Source of the DNA: Clytia hemisphaerica
Taxonomy: Eukaryota > Cnidaria > Hydrozoa > Leptothecata > Clytiidae
NCBI GenBank assembly: GCA_902728285.1
Contig: CACVBU010000050.1
Location: forward strand, 2,266,060 to 2,330,059
Length of the DNA: 64,000 nt
Reading direction: 5' to 3'
This document shows positions 1 to 15,004 of the stretch, one piece after another. The notes under the pieces are model-generated. The model did no database searches. It was not told the DNA's origin and saw only the letters and a program-made list of their open reading frames with translations. Position 1 is the stretch's first letter, and every line of letters starts with the position of its first letter. The translations under genes and the position numbers were made by a program.

Positions 1-963
1 TAAGTATTTTATTACGTCTAACAAAGGAAAAATCAAGTTTTTAGATGTCCTGAGATTTGAAGATTGCTACTATTTTAATTGCTTTGATGGATTCAAAAAG
101 TTACTCTGCGATGAAATATTATGGTGTTCTCTTTCGATAAGGCTTTTTGCTTTGCTTTTTTGTATAGAGATGACTTGAAAAGATCGCTCAGCTAAAAATA
201 GCGATCTGTTCTAAGAAAAACAGGAAATTTAAAAGGAAGTAAAAAGCCCTTTCTACGATTAAAGTAGGATTTAGTGCATGTTTTAACTTTCAAAGTTAAT
301 TTTTCTCATTCTTGTATGTATTTATGACAATTGACATTAAAATATTAATGTTTCTTACAAATTCAGAAAAATAATTTCCTATTTGTGTTTTTGGTGTTGT
401 ACATCACTTTTTGGGCCAAAATTGGGTCATTTTTAGGCCGAAATCCAAAAAAACAACAAAAGTAACCTGAAAATAACCCTATCATGTTATATATCCAGTG
501 GAAGTGGAATTTTGACTAGATTTTGAATATCCAAGTTTCATGTCCTAAAAAACAACTTAACTCAAATTATTATGCTTTAACAGCTAAAAAAAGACATGGG
601 TATGAGCTTTTTGCTTATAGCTTTAGTTCGACTTATACCTTGTTGTACCTTGCCGCCCAATTTTTTATTTATATTCCGAGGGCGTATTGGCGGCCGCCCA
701 TGGGCAATTCTTGCGGGCTATCCAATATCTACCCCATCAGATGGGACAAGCTGGAGATTTTACAAGCTCTTTTACGATTTAGTTGGTCGTTAATTTGTAA
801 AAAAAAGATTTTAATTTTTATCACTTTCTTTAAAGAAAGTGTCATCTCTATTACTTCAAATGAGCAATGAATGAAGCATACATAATAAAAAAGCTCCAGC
901 TCATCCCTGTTGGACGAAAAACAGAAAATGCTATTTACAATTACATGCTTTTTTAAACGACAA
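1..963. other. AT-rich non-coding stretch, nothing recognised
   Basis: Short open frames occur here, the longest about 115 codons, but none has recognisable protein character, splice context or a family motif. I see no RNA gene or inverted repeat of note. Confidence 0.5.
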
Positions 964-1080
964 TCGAAGTCATTGAACATCAATCAAACTCATCGAACAT
1001 CAATCAAACTCATCGAACATCAATCGAACTCATCAAACATCAATCGAACTCATCGAACATCAATCAAACCCTATCGAGCA
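964..1080. repeat. 20-bp minisatellite, about 5.5 copies
   Basis: A tandem repeat with a unit close to AACATCAATCRAACTCATCG. Units differ mainly by A/G at one position and by TCAA/TCGA changes. The copies are directly adjacent without spacers, so this is a minisatellite rather than a CRISPR-like array. Confidence 0.85.
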
Positions 1081-2271
1081 CATCAATCGAGAACTTCATC
1101 AAACAATAAGAACAGTCATCGAACTAAATCGAACTTGTCAAGAAATTTTCGTAAAGTTTGATAGCTGTTCGAGCGGGTTCAGTAATAGACCTTTTTCTGC
1201 CATCTTGAATTGTATGCAAAAATACAGGAACGAAAATGCCGTGGTTGGATTTAGTTGGAAAGTATGCAAAACATATGCAAGTTTACACAAAGATTAAAAA
1301 GACAACAAAGCATCTTATAAATAAATATTATAATCATTAGAACAATAAAAGATGGAATTTTTTAATCCAAAAAGAAATATTTACAGAATAACAAAAGCCT
1401 TTTAGAAATTTGCTCTTAAAGACATAGCATATTTTGTTTTCATGCCATTAAAAAACTCGGAAGTACACACATCAAACTTTCAAAACACGCAAACTGAAAG
1501 CAGTAATTATGACGTCACACAGTTACATCAATATGCCTTCTTACCTGTCTTTAAAAATATAAATAAAAGTAATCACGGAAAAGGACGCGAAAAAAAAAGA
1601 CATAAGTGTGAGAACAGAGTAATCAAACTCGTTAGAAAAAGTACTATTAGAAGTCATAAAAAATCAACCTGAATAAATGCAATCGGAATCCCAGAGAACT
1701 TCATAATTCCCCAAACAACATTTCATTACTATGTCAAACTCCCATTACATAAATTTTACAATTACGTCAGAGTAGACTACGCTCGCCACCGAAGAGGTTT
1801 ATTTGGAAAGGGTAATTACATTTTATTGTTCGCTTCTTTTTTAAAGATTGGCCGGGTTGGAAAAGTATGAATTTCTTTGTACATATTTTACCTACCCCAA
1901 ATATTTAGGAGGCTGAGTTTAAAACAAATTGTCAAGTTGAAACGAACGATAAATGTATCAAGGTCTGTTTTATTCACCCCCTGGTGACTTAACAAAAGAG
2001 ACTTAACTCGATGTTACAATCCAATTATTGAAAGTTTGTCTCGGCCTTTTTATAATGAGCGAGACATACATTCTCTGATTACGCAATTTTCATATTGACA
2101 TTTTCGAGGCATTTTGATGTAACTGTCACACATCATCAATGTTTTGATTTGATCATTTGGCGGCTCTATCCCCAGGAGAATAATTTACCGTCAGCCGAAT
2201 AAGGATTATTTTTTACCTTCGCGGGTGATTTTTCAGTTTGAGTTTATGTCTAATGTTATGGTCTTTTGAAT
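1081..2271. other. non-coding stretch, nothing recognised
   Basis: No open frame with protein-like composition and no clear repeat structure. The 76-codon frame starting at 1442 matches no family I recognise. Confidence 0.45.
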
Positions 2272-2446
2272 AGCCTGGGTATCCAGACTCAAAATTTTAG
2301 AAAAAAAACTCTTACCTCAACATACAAAGATTCTAAAATTTTAGAGTCTGGTGCAACTAAAAAAGTCTGATACAGTTTTGAATGACACAGTCTGTGAGTG
2401 AACCCTTCTTGTTGACAGAATCTCAAAACTTTGGAAACCCAGGCAG
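2272..2446. mobile_element. MITE-like inverted repeat (about 175 bp)
   Basis: The left end (TAGCCTGGGTATCCAGACTC) is matched in inverted orientation by the right end (GGAAACCCAGGCA). A second inner inverted repeat pairs CCAGACTCAAAATTTTAGAA with TTCTAAAATTTTAGAGTCTGG-like sequence near 2330-2350. There is no coding capacity. The element class and target duplication are not resolved. Confidence 0.6.
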
Positions 2447-4036
2447 ACACACATAATTACTTACCATAAAACCTCTTTTACAAACTCAAAAGCCTTTCAA
2501 AACTAATTCAAACCACATCCAAACGTCAGCCACATTCATAAAGGCTCCTTTCCATCAGCCATTTTGTTTAGAAATGAACCTGTGTTTTCATTTTCATTTG
2601 TTTATCTTTTTTTGCCATGTCAGCTTTTTCCATAAATTATGCGCACACATCGAGAAATATCGAAAAGCCTGCGAAAATTCTGCTCAGTGACTGGGCGCGT
2701 ACTGACCAATTAGAGATACTCGCATATGCAGGGACAGATATCCCTGCAGACGAGTTACTTGGACCAGACCGTAAACCAGAGACAAGATTATAAGAAACTA
2801 GACGGTGAAATAGTTTATGGTCTGGATATCTAGGCTATCTTTTGAAGTGCTTGTTCCAAGAGATGAGTGAAAATTATTGTTTTTAGTTTTCAAGAGAAGC
2901 TAATTTTATCGTTTTTTATTAATACTTTCTTTTTCCAGACTCCCACGCTCGATAGGATCGATCAGCTTCTGAGAGGTTGTCCCACCATAAATTTTAAAAC
3001 TCGGTCTTATTCCATGCAATAGTTAATGTAAAAAAACGACTTTAAGTTACCTGTTGGTCTAGATCTGTCTTTAGAAACTGATACTTTGCCTTCTATCTTA
3101 AACAAGAGAGGACTTGATTCGCTCTCATTACAATTTGATGTTTGAAAGAGAAGGAAAAAAACAAACGAAATCGTCGAAAATTTCGCCGCCATCTTGAAAA
3201 TGCTGTAGCCTTGAATCATGTTCGTTTTCTCTCTCCCAGCATGGCGTTCTCTCTCTCAGAGTTTCTGATGCTCTGGGCGTATATTTCCACGGGGCGGCCT
3301 CTCGCGCCTCCCGAATACTGCTGGGAGAACAAGTAGTGTCTTATCTTTGGTCTTAACTTACTTAGGGTTTGAAGTTCGAGTTTTAGCTCCGAGTTTTAAC
3401 ATTAGACTTTAAAGGGCTTGGATCTGAGCAGGAACCAAAAGCCTCGGGTGTTTTTCCAACACAACCTTACGTGTTATACAGTGTATCATTGCATTATCAA
3501 GCTAAAAAAGAAGTATCGCAAGCGGCAAGTACACCCTTATAATAGTAGTGCACACCGAGTGCATTTCGAGGGTCTCAAAAAACCCACACCCTTTGGGCGG
3601 CACATGCCGTGGGTCGGACCATACGGGAGTGCTCCCACCCCGGCGGGTTCAAAATATCCGCCCTTCCTTAGATTCAACTCAAATTATCATCAATATTCGT
3701 AAAACCAAATTGCATTTTTGTGACGGTTAAAGAGGTTTAATTGCAATTTTAGACTCCCCGCTGAAGCAGAAATTGGGATTTTCAATTTTTCAGACAAGAA
3801 TCTCCCTACAACATTTAAAAAACTGCAATTTAGTTTTTAATTTAAATGCCCTATCATGGAGGTATTTATAAAGAAAAACAGGAGTTGGACGTGTCGGTAA
3901 TTGGTCGTTAATGTCTTTTGATTTCTTTTATAAACTGTATCAAAAGAAATTCTAAGCTCACCCGATGAAATAAAGACTCTTTAGTAAAACTCAAGATTGC
4001 TCTGAACATTCTTAAATCTTAAAAGATATTAGCCTT
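2447..4036. other. non-coding stretch with small inverted repeats
   Basis: A short inverted repeat pairs GGACCAGACCGTAAAC (about 2761) with GTTTATGGTCTGG (about 2813). Another pairs CTCTCCCAGCA (about 3231) with TGCTGGGAGA (about 3321). A GC-rich patch lies at 3560-3660. No gene is recognised. Confidence 0.5.
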
Positions 4037-4205
4037 CTACAATCCTGGACAGAACTGTTTGTCCACCCTCCTCCCCCCAATATCAGTGTTGATGTTGAGT
4101 CTTGTGAAGGTGCAAAAATTCAACTCCAACATTGATTTTGGGGGAAGAGGGGGGACTTGTCGGTGGAAAAGAGTTATTGGACACCAGTTTTGACCACGAT
4201 TGTAA
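4037..4205. mobile_element. MITE-like element (about 169 bp)
   Basis: The termini are imperfect inverted repeats: CTACAATCCTGGACAGAACTG on the left against TTTTGACCACGATTGTAA on the right. C-rich and G-rich inner stretches (near 4065 and 4140) also pair with each other. There is no open frame. Confidence 0.6.
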
Positions 4206-4700
4206 TATAAATAATACGAAAATTAAATAAAACTTCGTCCGCGAAACAAGTTTATGTTCAATTTCGTTATCCGTTAAATTTTGTTTTGAAAAGATATTTT
4301 CTCAAGCCAGAAGATGAAAAGTTCTTTATAAGTACACATGATTTCAGACTCAATTTGTAGACATAAAATCACTGGAGAATTTTGGAGGAAAGTATCAAGC
4401 AATGGAATTCACCTTAAGAAGACATTGATCGAAAAATCTTATCATTTGATGAAGGATTGTCAAATTCACAGGCCTTTTTTAGTCCAAATATTTTCTTACA
4501 CTGATGTAATGAATTGAATGAATCTTGTCTCAAATAATTTTTAAAACTTCAATGAGCCAATAAGACTTCACCCAAAGAGAATATAAAAACAAATGTTTTT
4601 ATAGTATCTTTGCTTCACCTATGGCTCAATATATGAGTTTATGAGCATGCATACATCGTAACTTTTTTAATCGTAGGGCGAGCTGGGTTACAATAGCATA

Positions 4701-5926
4701 CAGTATATGGCCCCCAATATGTAGGTTGAATTTGAAAGCTCTCTCAAATCAGCAGGAAAAGATATTTTATAAAACTTTTTCTGCTTTTAAAACTTCAGCA
4801 TCTCTACTGTTTTTCCCAAAAGTTCTTTTCCCAACAACTTGAACAATATTTTTCAGTCGCTTGAGATAGCTTTTTTTCATGGCCCCCAATATGTGGGTCA
4901 TAGGAATTTTTGCAATTTCTCCAGATATATTTGAGGTACAAGTATAAATTTTTGACCATAGTCTGGAAGTATAATTTGAAAGATGATGAGTATAAATTTG
5001 CTAGATAAAATGTTCACAGTATCCCTTGGTCGTTAAAATGTAAGTTTGTGGCCCCCAAAATGTAGGTCTACCTAAAATCAAACTGTATCGTCCAGTGATG
5101 TTAGAGTTGAAAACCATTGATATGTGCTTGTTCTCCTATAAATCTTCCAACTAACTGATGTAAAATTTAGTAATTTTGATAAAGGATTTAAGGATTTTCG
5201 ATAATGCAAAGTCCAAACCGAAAATTTTGAAATTTTGAAAATGACTGTTTAAATGAAATGACGTTTTGATTGAATTTTTGAAAACCATTTTCTTTTGGAA
5301 ATAATCATATTTGGGTATGGATTACGCTGTAAAAAAATCAGAATTAAAACTTGGCTCAATCCAAAGATACGAGTTATTTTTCTCTTATATTTTCCACGGA
5401 AACGATAATTTTCCCCGATTTTGCTGATTAAGCAAATATTATTGTATATGAAGTTGATTTTCTGTTGCAAACTATGAAGTTAAGTTGGTAGCAAAAGAAT
5501 TCCACAGGTTTTAGCTATTACCCATCTTTAGAATTTTCAATTCTATTTATGCTAATTTAAGGGCCCCCAAAATTTGACTTAAAGATGCCATATCTTTCAT
5601 TCAACTTCTCAAGATATAAAAACATCTGGTTTTTTGGAATAGGTATTAGGTGTAGAAAGCATCCTATACTCCATCTTCATAACTTAATTTCAGTATCTAA
5701 AGAGCTACAAAGAGTTAGATGTAATTTTTGGCAGATCTTGATGCAACATTTTTTCATTTAGAAGTAAATTAGCTACTCCAAATATGTTTTAGACCACCAT
5801 AAAACATGTTTTTCTTAAAGAAGAAATACTAACCTACCAAAATAATCAAAAATCATTTCATTTTGACTAATCTACAGATCAGAATCCTCATTTGAATTAA
5901 AACCTACATATTGGGGCCATATACTG
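4701..5926. mobile_element. 1.2-kb non-autonomous Tc1/mariner-like element with TA target duplication
   Basis: The left terminus CAGTATATGGCCCCCAATAT and the right terminus ATATTGGGGCCATATACTG are inverted copies extending about 27 bp with one indel. Both ends are flanked by TA (4699-4700 and 5927-5928), the target duplication of Tc1/mariner-type transposons. The subterminal motif GGCCCCCAATATGT recurs inside near 4880, 5050 and 5560. No transposase frame is visible, so the element is non-autonomous. Confidence 0.75.
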
Positions 5927-7150
5927 TACATCTCCTGTTTCTTTATACCTCCATGCTGCTTATATAGTAGGGGGAAATTTGTTCGTTTTTTTTAGGTTGC
6001 TCGATTTTTTTTAGTCAATCAAAGCACTTGTTATACATTTTTGGAAAGGGGTAGGGGAATCACTTACACTTTGGTGTAATTTTCGGACAAATATGACAGT
6101 CTCAGGCAAAAATCATAGGGTGAAAAATTAATGACAATTTTAGCTTGAGAAAACGGAGACCTGTTCGCTGTTGTATATTTTTGGAATGGCTGAAAAACAC
6201 TATTTTTAAGGGTCAATATATTGAGTTAGGTACAGAAATCACCTATACTCGCAATATATCTCTAATCTTAATTTTTTGAGAGCTTCCCCTAGGGTCTACA
6301 ATATATTAAGGGTCTAAAATACTAAATACTCATACTAATACCTTAACTTTTGCTCGCGCATATACGATCGTTTTCATAATGAGTGACAATCAGCTTGAGA
6401 AGAGTTCCTTACGCTCAAAAATGTTCGAGATCATGAAAACGTTTTGAACGTAAGCAAACGTTATTTTATGCTTAGGCCTCAAAACACTGTGTAAGCATTT
6501 CCCCATTTCTAAAGATAGAATATTACTACATGTGAACCGTTGCTTTATTATTAGAAGAACTACCGTAAATGTCATATCAAAGACTGGATTACGAAGAATA
6601 CCACGGATGGGTTAGCGAATACCAAAAAATGATGTTCATTTATTCTATGGTGAAAAGCGTTTAGACGATTTTTACAAAGGCGAGACAATTGCATTGAACT
6701 GATGTCGATTCTTCTTTTAGCTCTAGAACGGTACTGCAGAAGCTTCAGCAGCAAAATATGTAGTCAAATCTACCCCCGAAAACATCAGGGTAGAACGTAA
6801 ATTATTGTCCAAACGAAATAAACGTCGCAGCCAAAAACGAAGCCTTTTTAACATCTAGTATACTCTGAGATGTCCGTTCAAAAAGCGTAAAACGAAGAAA
6901 GATTTAGAAGTAGCAAATATTCATGAATTTTTAAACTCTACAAGATTTATAAACATCTAAACTTTATACAAAACTAATACATTATATAGAGACAGACTGG
7001 TACAAAATTATTCTACATCATAATAAGATTAGTAAACAGCTCAATCTAGGATATCGTTAAAATAGGGTAATATATATATGAAAATAATATCAATATCGTT
7101 TAAAATCTCTTACAGTATAGTAAAAATCACAGTTGAATGTTAAAGTTATA
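5927..7150. other. non-coding stretch, nothing recognised
   Basis: Several short open frames on both strands (for example 6390-6754, minus) have no recognisable motif. Plus-strand sequence at 6380-6860 is locally less AT-rich and could be a decayed coding segment, but I cannot assign it. Confidence 0.4.
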
Positions 7151-7581
7151 CCCGGGTGACACAAAAGAACATTTGACGCCCAAAGTTACATAGTCTTACT
7201 TTAAATTTGACATATGACTTTTTAAGTTTGAGGTACTGCCAATTTTAATAAAAACTGGTCATATTATGAGCAGTACATGGCTTTTAAAAGTATTATCAAC
7301 AATCATTTATGCCATAAAACGAGTCAATCCAAAAGCAATTTTCAAATCAATTACATGAAGTTAATACCTTTATTTTACATGACTTCTACCCTTTTTTAAA
7401 TATGAATTTTAACTTCAAAAGCTTATAAATATGGCAAATACGAGACAGTTCTAGAAAGTTATTCCTCATAATTTTCAAGTAGACAATCCTCAGTTCATAA
7501 AAACTTGATTTTGAGCTTAACCAACACTTCATTTGGTCTCAGCAGGGATCCATCAAAAGTTTTTTTTAGCCACCCTGGCAG
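7151..7581. mobile_element. old relative of the foldback element at 26165-26792
   Basis: The left end starts CCCGGGTGACACAAAAGAAC after TA. The right end finishes CCACCCTGGCAG before TA. Inner sequence such as AATTTTAACTTCAAAAGCTT and TATGCCATAAAACGAGTCAA resembles the arms and centre of the element at 26165-26792. The arms are too diverged to pair well, which indicates an older copy. Confidence 0.55.
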
Positions 7582-8375
7582 TATGATTGAATGATTAGCT
7601 TACACGTGATAGCTTTCGCAAAAGTCTGTAGGGCGTACAAGATCTCTCAATTTTTGCAAAAGTTGAGGAAGGTTCATGTTTTTCAGAATCTTAGAAACTT
7701 AAATGTTATGCATGTTGAAATTTAAGCAAGTTTAAGATTTTGATACTTAATCTCTATTCCACTTTCCTAATTTCCCACGCTCGAAAAATCCGATCTGTTT
7801 TTTTTTCGTACGAAAACTTTCAATTTAACGTCACGGTTTCACAAACGAGCAAAGTTAAGAGCTAACTTTTACGAACGGGGCTTTTGAATTTTAAAATAAT
7901 TCGAAAGGATTAACTCTCACGACTCGTCCATTTTCCCCCCAGCTTTTCACCAAATTTTGTGAAGCAGAGGAAAAAAAACCGAATAATTTTATAATATTCA
8001 AGGCTGAGGAGTGAAGGTTAAGAAATTTCGTAGGTTTAAGAAAGATCCTTATTTGAGTGATTATTGTGCTGTTAACAGCTGTTAAAGATGTTTCTCTTTT
8101 ACAGTATTTGTATAATAGACATTCACTAGCGACCTACCCTCCGTCCTCCTTGTTTGATGTTTGTTTTAATTTATATAGTTTTTTCAGAAATCATCAGACT
8201 GTTGATAGAATCCGATAAAATAAACAAAAGTTCATCCCTAGTAAAGAATGATCAGAAAATAAAAATCTGTAAAAGTTTCATGAGAAAACTTATCATAGAA
8301 AAAAAGTTATCTAGATCTAAAGTAATAAAAAATAAAATTGAAGCTATGCAGAGCATGTGCTTCAAATCTTAAAAT
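7582..8375. other. region downstream of the carrier gene
   Basis: Probably the 3' flank and 3' UTR of the carrier gene on the minus strand. A 72-codon plus-strand frame (8154-8372) is Lys/Ile-rich, has no family features and is probably chance. Confidence 0.4.
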
Positions 8376-9392
8376 TTATTGGTCTAAAAGATGAATTATA
8401 GCCTCATAAGTCAAAAAGGTCACTGCAGTGTGAGGTAATTGGCGTAATAAACTAGTGCCAAATCCACCATAAAGTCCAGCTCTTCCTTCCTCTCTAGCTA
8501 CCAGCTTCAAACTCTGGAAAAAGTTTTTATATTTCAATCCTCCATTTACATCCAATACATCTTGCCTTAGCCTAGTCCTTATAACTTCATGGGGATACAT
8601 TATGGTTGTGGCAAATATTTTTGAAACTGTAGCTGCATAAGTGAAATGTAGGGCTTGAAACTTCAACTTTTGTCCATCCATTTTCTTTGAAGAAATCATT
8701 CTTTTGAGCTCTTCATATAAAAGAAAGTAAATCACAGTTTCCAAGACACCCACATAAGATGCTGTAATTCCTCGAAAGAAACATTTCATTCCATGTTTTC
8801 GATAACCCCGCACAATGATTTGTCGGACTGTTTTATTTTTACCACTCAATTGCAACTTTGTCTTAATGTACCATACTGGATTTGTAACTGTACCAGTGAA
8901 AATACCTGCAGACATTGCAGAGAGTGAATGGACAACATGTTGATGAGATTGTAAAGTTGAATTTTGATACAACTTGTGCTTGGCAGTAGCATAGCAAAAG
9001 AAGTATGCTGATTTTGCTGGAACGATTCCTATCAACCCTGGTGTCAGGCCTTTGTACATGGATCTAATTCCTTCATTCTGAACCATATGTCTCATGTATG
9101 AAAAAAGCACTTGGAAATATCCAAAGAATGGCTTTCTCTGTACTTGAATGGCAGGTCCCCCAGCAATAGCAGGAGCTGTTAAGTTTGCACTTGCACCAAC
9201 ATAACTAAAATTTAGTTTTGTTGACATTAACCGTGTTTGTACAACATCCAGAGGACAAGTAACACATTGGGCAACAGTAGATCCTATCCCACCTGCTAGA
9301 AGATGAACAAATGGCCCGAGATTGGGTCGATTGGAAGATGAACTAGCAACTTCTTTTGTTGATCTGCTTGGGTCCTGGTGCTGCTGCGACAT
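8376..9392 (-). CDS. mitochondrial carrier, SLC25A33/SLC25A36-like (pyrimidine nucleotide carrier)
   Basis: A 338-residue member of the SLC25 family of six-helix inner-membrane carriers. The three repeat signatures are PLDVVQTRL (residues 47-55), NPVWYIKTKL (171-180) and YPHEVIRTRLR (266-276). The Asn-Pro-x-Trp form in repeat 2 and PHEVIRTRLR in repeat 3 are typical of the SLC25A33/SLC25A36/Rim2 group, which exchanges pyrimidine nucleotides across the mitochondrial inner membrane. Repeat 1 has Gln where Lys or Arg is usual. The length fits the family (about 310-340), with a Ser-rich hydrophilic N-terminus. The whole gene is one exon, unlike most animal orthologues, which may mean a retrocopy or intron loss. 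The stop codon lies inside an AATAAA hexamer. Family assignment is firm; substrate is inferred. Confidence 0.9.
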   Translation of the reverse strand: MSQQHQDPSRSTKEVASSSSNRPNLGPFVHLLAGGIGSTVAQCVTCPLDVVQTRLMSTKLNFSYVGASANLTAPAIAGGPAIQVQRKPFFGYFQVLFSYMRHMVQNEGIRSMYKGLTPGLIGIVPAKSAYFFCYATAKHKLYQNSTLQSHQHVVHSLSAMSAGIFTGTVTNPVWYIKTKLQLSGKNKTVRQIIVRGYRKHGMKCFFRGITASYVGVLETVIYFLLYEELKRMISSKKMDGQKLKFQALHFTYAATVSKIFATTIMYPHEVIRTRLRQDVLDVNGGLKYKNFFQSLKLVAREEGRAGLYGGFGTSLLRQLPHTAVTFLTYEAIIHLLDQ

Positions 9393-9900
9393 TTAAAATG
9401 TCCAATGTCTGGATCTCTAGAATCTTTTACTCTGTCTTGTATACTGATCTAGATGCATCTGGTTATAATTTCAAAGAAACAAAAAGAAAAAAAAAATATT
9501 GTGCTCCTCTTTATTGTCTTGTTTGTGTGCAGAAGATCTTTGTAGTTTGTACTTTTCAGACGTCTTTTTGTGTTTTTTTTCAACAAAAACTATGTTTTGA
9601 AAAAAAACTCAAGAATATATTTAAGTCGGGTCCATGTTTAACATGTTTGATATTCCGCGCGTTTTCATGCTTTTGATGATCAAAAACTTTGCATAAAATG
9701 ATACTATTTTGTAATAGATTAATATTATTATTAAGTTCGACACGACTGAACTTTTGTGATCCGATTTACCAAAAATTGTGTAATTTTACCGATATTTTGA
9801 ACCGGGATTATACGGGAATTAAAATGGCCACGATTTCACGTTCCTTTTGCTTTGCCTATTTCTTCTGTTTTCTTTTTTTAGTAAAGTTGAAGTTCAAGGA
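9393..9900. promoter_or_regulatory. shared upstream region of two divergent genes
   Basis: The carrier gene starts leftwards at 9392 and the proposed first ZCCHC10 exon starts rightwards at 9901, leaving about 500 bp that would have to hold both promoters. I see no clear TATA box. Open frames in it look like chance. This is inference from layout. Confidence 0.35.
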
Positions 9901-13048
<3,148 letters not shown>

Positions 13049-13414
13049 TGCGAATAAACTTTGCTTGTATTGGTGTAATTGTTCTAAACTTACACTGTGG
13101 AATATCAGTTCGTTGTTGGCTTACATACAATAAAAAGATTGGCTTCTACAGCTTAATACCTTTCTAAGATAAAAAACAGTTCTGGTATTGCTTCACGATG
13201 CATGGACAGAAATTTCCGCCAGCAACTCTTATCGTGAGGAAATTTCTGATGAAGAATGTGAACAATGAGTTCAGATGAGTTTTATCCATCATGACTATCT
13301 AAATTACTAATTCTTGGCATGAAGGCTATATTTTTTGAAAGGAACCATTTCTTAGGACTTAAGATCGATTTCATATGCTTAGAAAAAAGTACAGACGTTC
13401 ATAAATTCGTGATA
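13049..13414. other. 3' flank of ZCCHC10
   Basis: Contains the probable polyadenylation signal AATAAA (about 13128). Nothing else is recognised. Confidence 0.4.
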
Positions 13415-13548
13415 TGCACCATTGCAATGTCTTCCACAGACCCAACAGCTGATTGGTTGAGAGTGACGTATTGACTGACTTTACGTCACTTACAACCAAT
13501 CAGGTAATGGGTCCGTAATGTAATGTCAGAAGACATTGCAATGGTGCA
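13415..13548. mobile_element. near-palindromic MITE with TA target duplication (134 bp)
   Basis: The termini TGCACCATTGCAATGTCTTC and GAAGACATTGCAATGGTGCA are perfect inverted 20-mers flanked by TA on both sides. Inner blocks also pair (GACCC/GGGTC, CTGATTGGTTG/CAACCAATCAG, AGTGACGTA/TACGTCACT), leaving a small central loop. The transcript would fold into one long hairpin. Confidence 0.8.
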
Positions 13549-13702
13549 TATTATGAATAAAGGAAATGGAATCCTTTATATCTTTTCGGTAATCAGAATA
13601 AAGGATCTTTCTTTAGAATCGTCAAATAATTTCTTATTGAATAGATTATTTAATTCCCACAGCAGTTAAATTAACTTTTTTCTTCAATTACTCAATTACT
13701 CC

Positions 13703-13951
13703 AGGTCCCAAATAAACGCCCCCCCCTGCTTATTAATTTTAGACCTTATTAGGACCCCCCTCGTTTATTAATTTTCAAGAATATTTTCAGCTGTCAAAGA
13801 GAATGAAGGCCCCTTATTTTGCTCTAAATAACCTGATTTTAGCCTATATTTACCTTATTTTTGGGTTTTCAGAAATACATTTTCCAACCCCCCGGCAATT
13901 AGGTCTCCCCCCGTTTATTAAAATCTCGAAACCCCCGTTTATTTGGAACCT
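13703..13951. mobile_element. MITE with CCCCCGTTTATT termini (249 bp)
   Basis: The left end AGGTCCCAAATAAACGCCCC is inverted at the right end as CCCCCGTTTATTTGGAACCT. The related motif CCCCCxCxTTATTAATTTT is repeated inside. No coding capacity. Confidence 0.7.
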
Positions 13952-14804
13952 AAGACTAATTAATTACTCGTAAATGCGATCTGGTAGGATTACCTCAAAA
14001 AAGATCCCAACCATGAAATTAATGTGCCTGCATGGGTCCTAGAACCAAAAGAAAAACCCTAAATCTACTTAAGGCGTACAAACTTTCGCGAGAAGAAACT
14101 TTCGCAAGGTCGAAAAATCGCGAATTTGACAAAAAAAAATTTTTAGTAGAAAATTCATGTTTTCGGTACATAAAACTAGATTTTTGATCGTTCAAATGTA
14201 TTCAAACCACAATTGATGGACTTTTACACAATATCTACATTAAATTTTACCCTTGTTATCATCAAAGAGGAAAATTTGAGTAAGTTTAAAGTTTTCGAAA
14301 AGTTTTGGACCCATCTCACGATGACATAAATCTTCAATACAAATACCTACAAACAATTAAAAAAAAAATTTATTTAGGCTATTTAATCTGAATGATCATG
14401 AAAAGTTAAAAAGGAAAATGAGGTTGTTTTAATTTCGTCAATTAGATCCCTCAAATGGTCAGAGACCGCCCAAAATATGCCATATTTCCTGTTGGCGTCA
14501 TCAACTACCCAGACGATTTACAGTTTTAATTTAGGCCAAAGATCGGGTCTCGAAAAGTACTAACTGAGCTGAAAATGATATGGTGCATAGGCTCTTTTTG
14601 GCTAAATCGCGAGATATTTGGGTTTTAAGATCAATGATTTTTGATTAGTCGGCAAAACTTTTTGTGCATCAGTTGTAAAATAGTAAAAAAAATATGTAGG
14701 GGCAAATTTTTTATTTTATGCAATTTATCAAGAAAAGACTTATAATTGACTAATGCAAGGAGTTTTAACGACACAATTATTACGGGGGAGATACTTGATG
14801 TCGA
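13952..14804. other. non-coding stretch
   Basis: No gene is recognised. ACTTTCGCGAGAAGAAACTTTCGC near 14080 (an inverted TTTCGCG pair) may be debris of the MITE group seen at 22.0, 23.2 and 34.3 kb. Confidence 0.4.
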
Positions 14805-15004
14805 GTACCTAATAGCCGTTCCCCCGCTAATTAATTTTTCGAAAAGTTTCCACCCAGGACATTCTTATTCCAACCACCCCCCGCTTATTAATTTTTGGGA
14901 AAATGATTTTGAAAGTTCCTTCTTTTGTCCTAGTTCTGCTGTATTAGCCTCCTTTAAAAAAATTTTGAAATATTCCCAATACCCCCGGCTATATTAGGTG
15001 TACC
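14805..15004. mobile_element. MITE related to 13703-13951 (200 bp)
   Basis: The left end GTACCTAATAGCCGTTCCCCC pairs with the right end CCCCCGGCTATATTAGGTGTAC. CCCCCCGCTTATTAATTTTT lies inside, as in the element 1 kb upstream. The short open frame across it is a by-product. Confidence 0.6.

Noticed and set aside
964-1080. CRISPR-like array
   Set aside because: Units are directly adjacent with no spacers, and the genome is animal.
8154-8372. 72-codon Lys-rich frame next to the carrier gene
   Set aside because: AT-rich composition explains it; it has no homologue I recognise.
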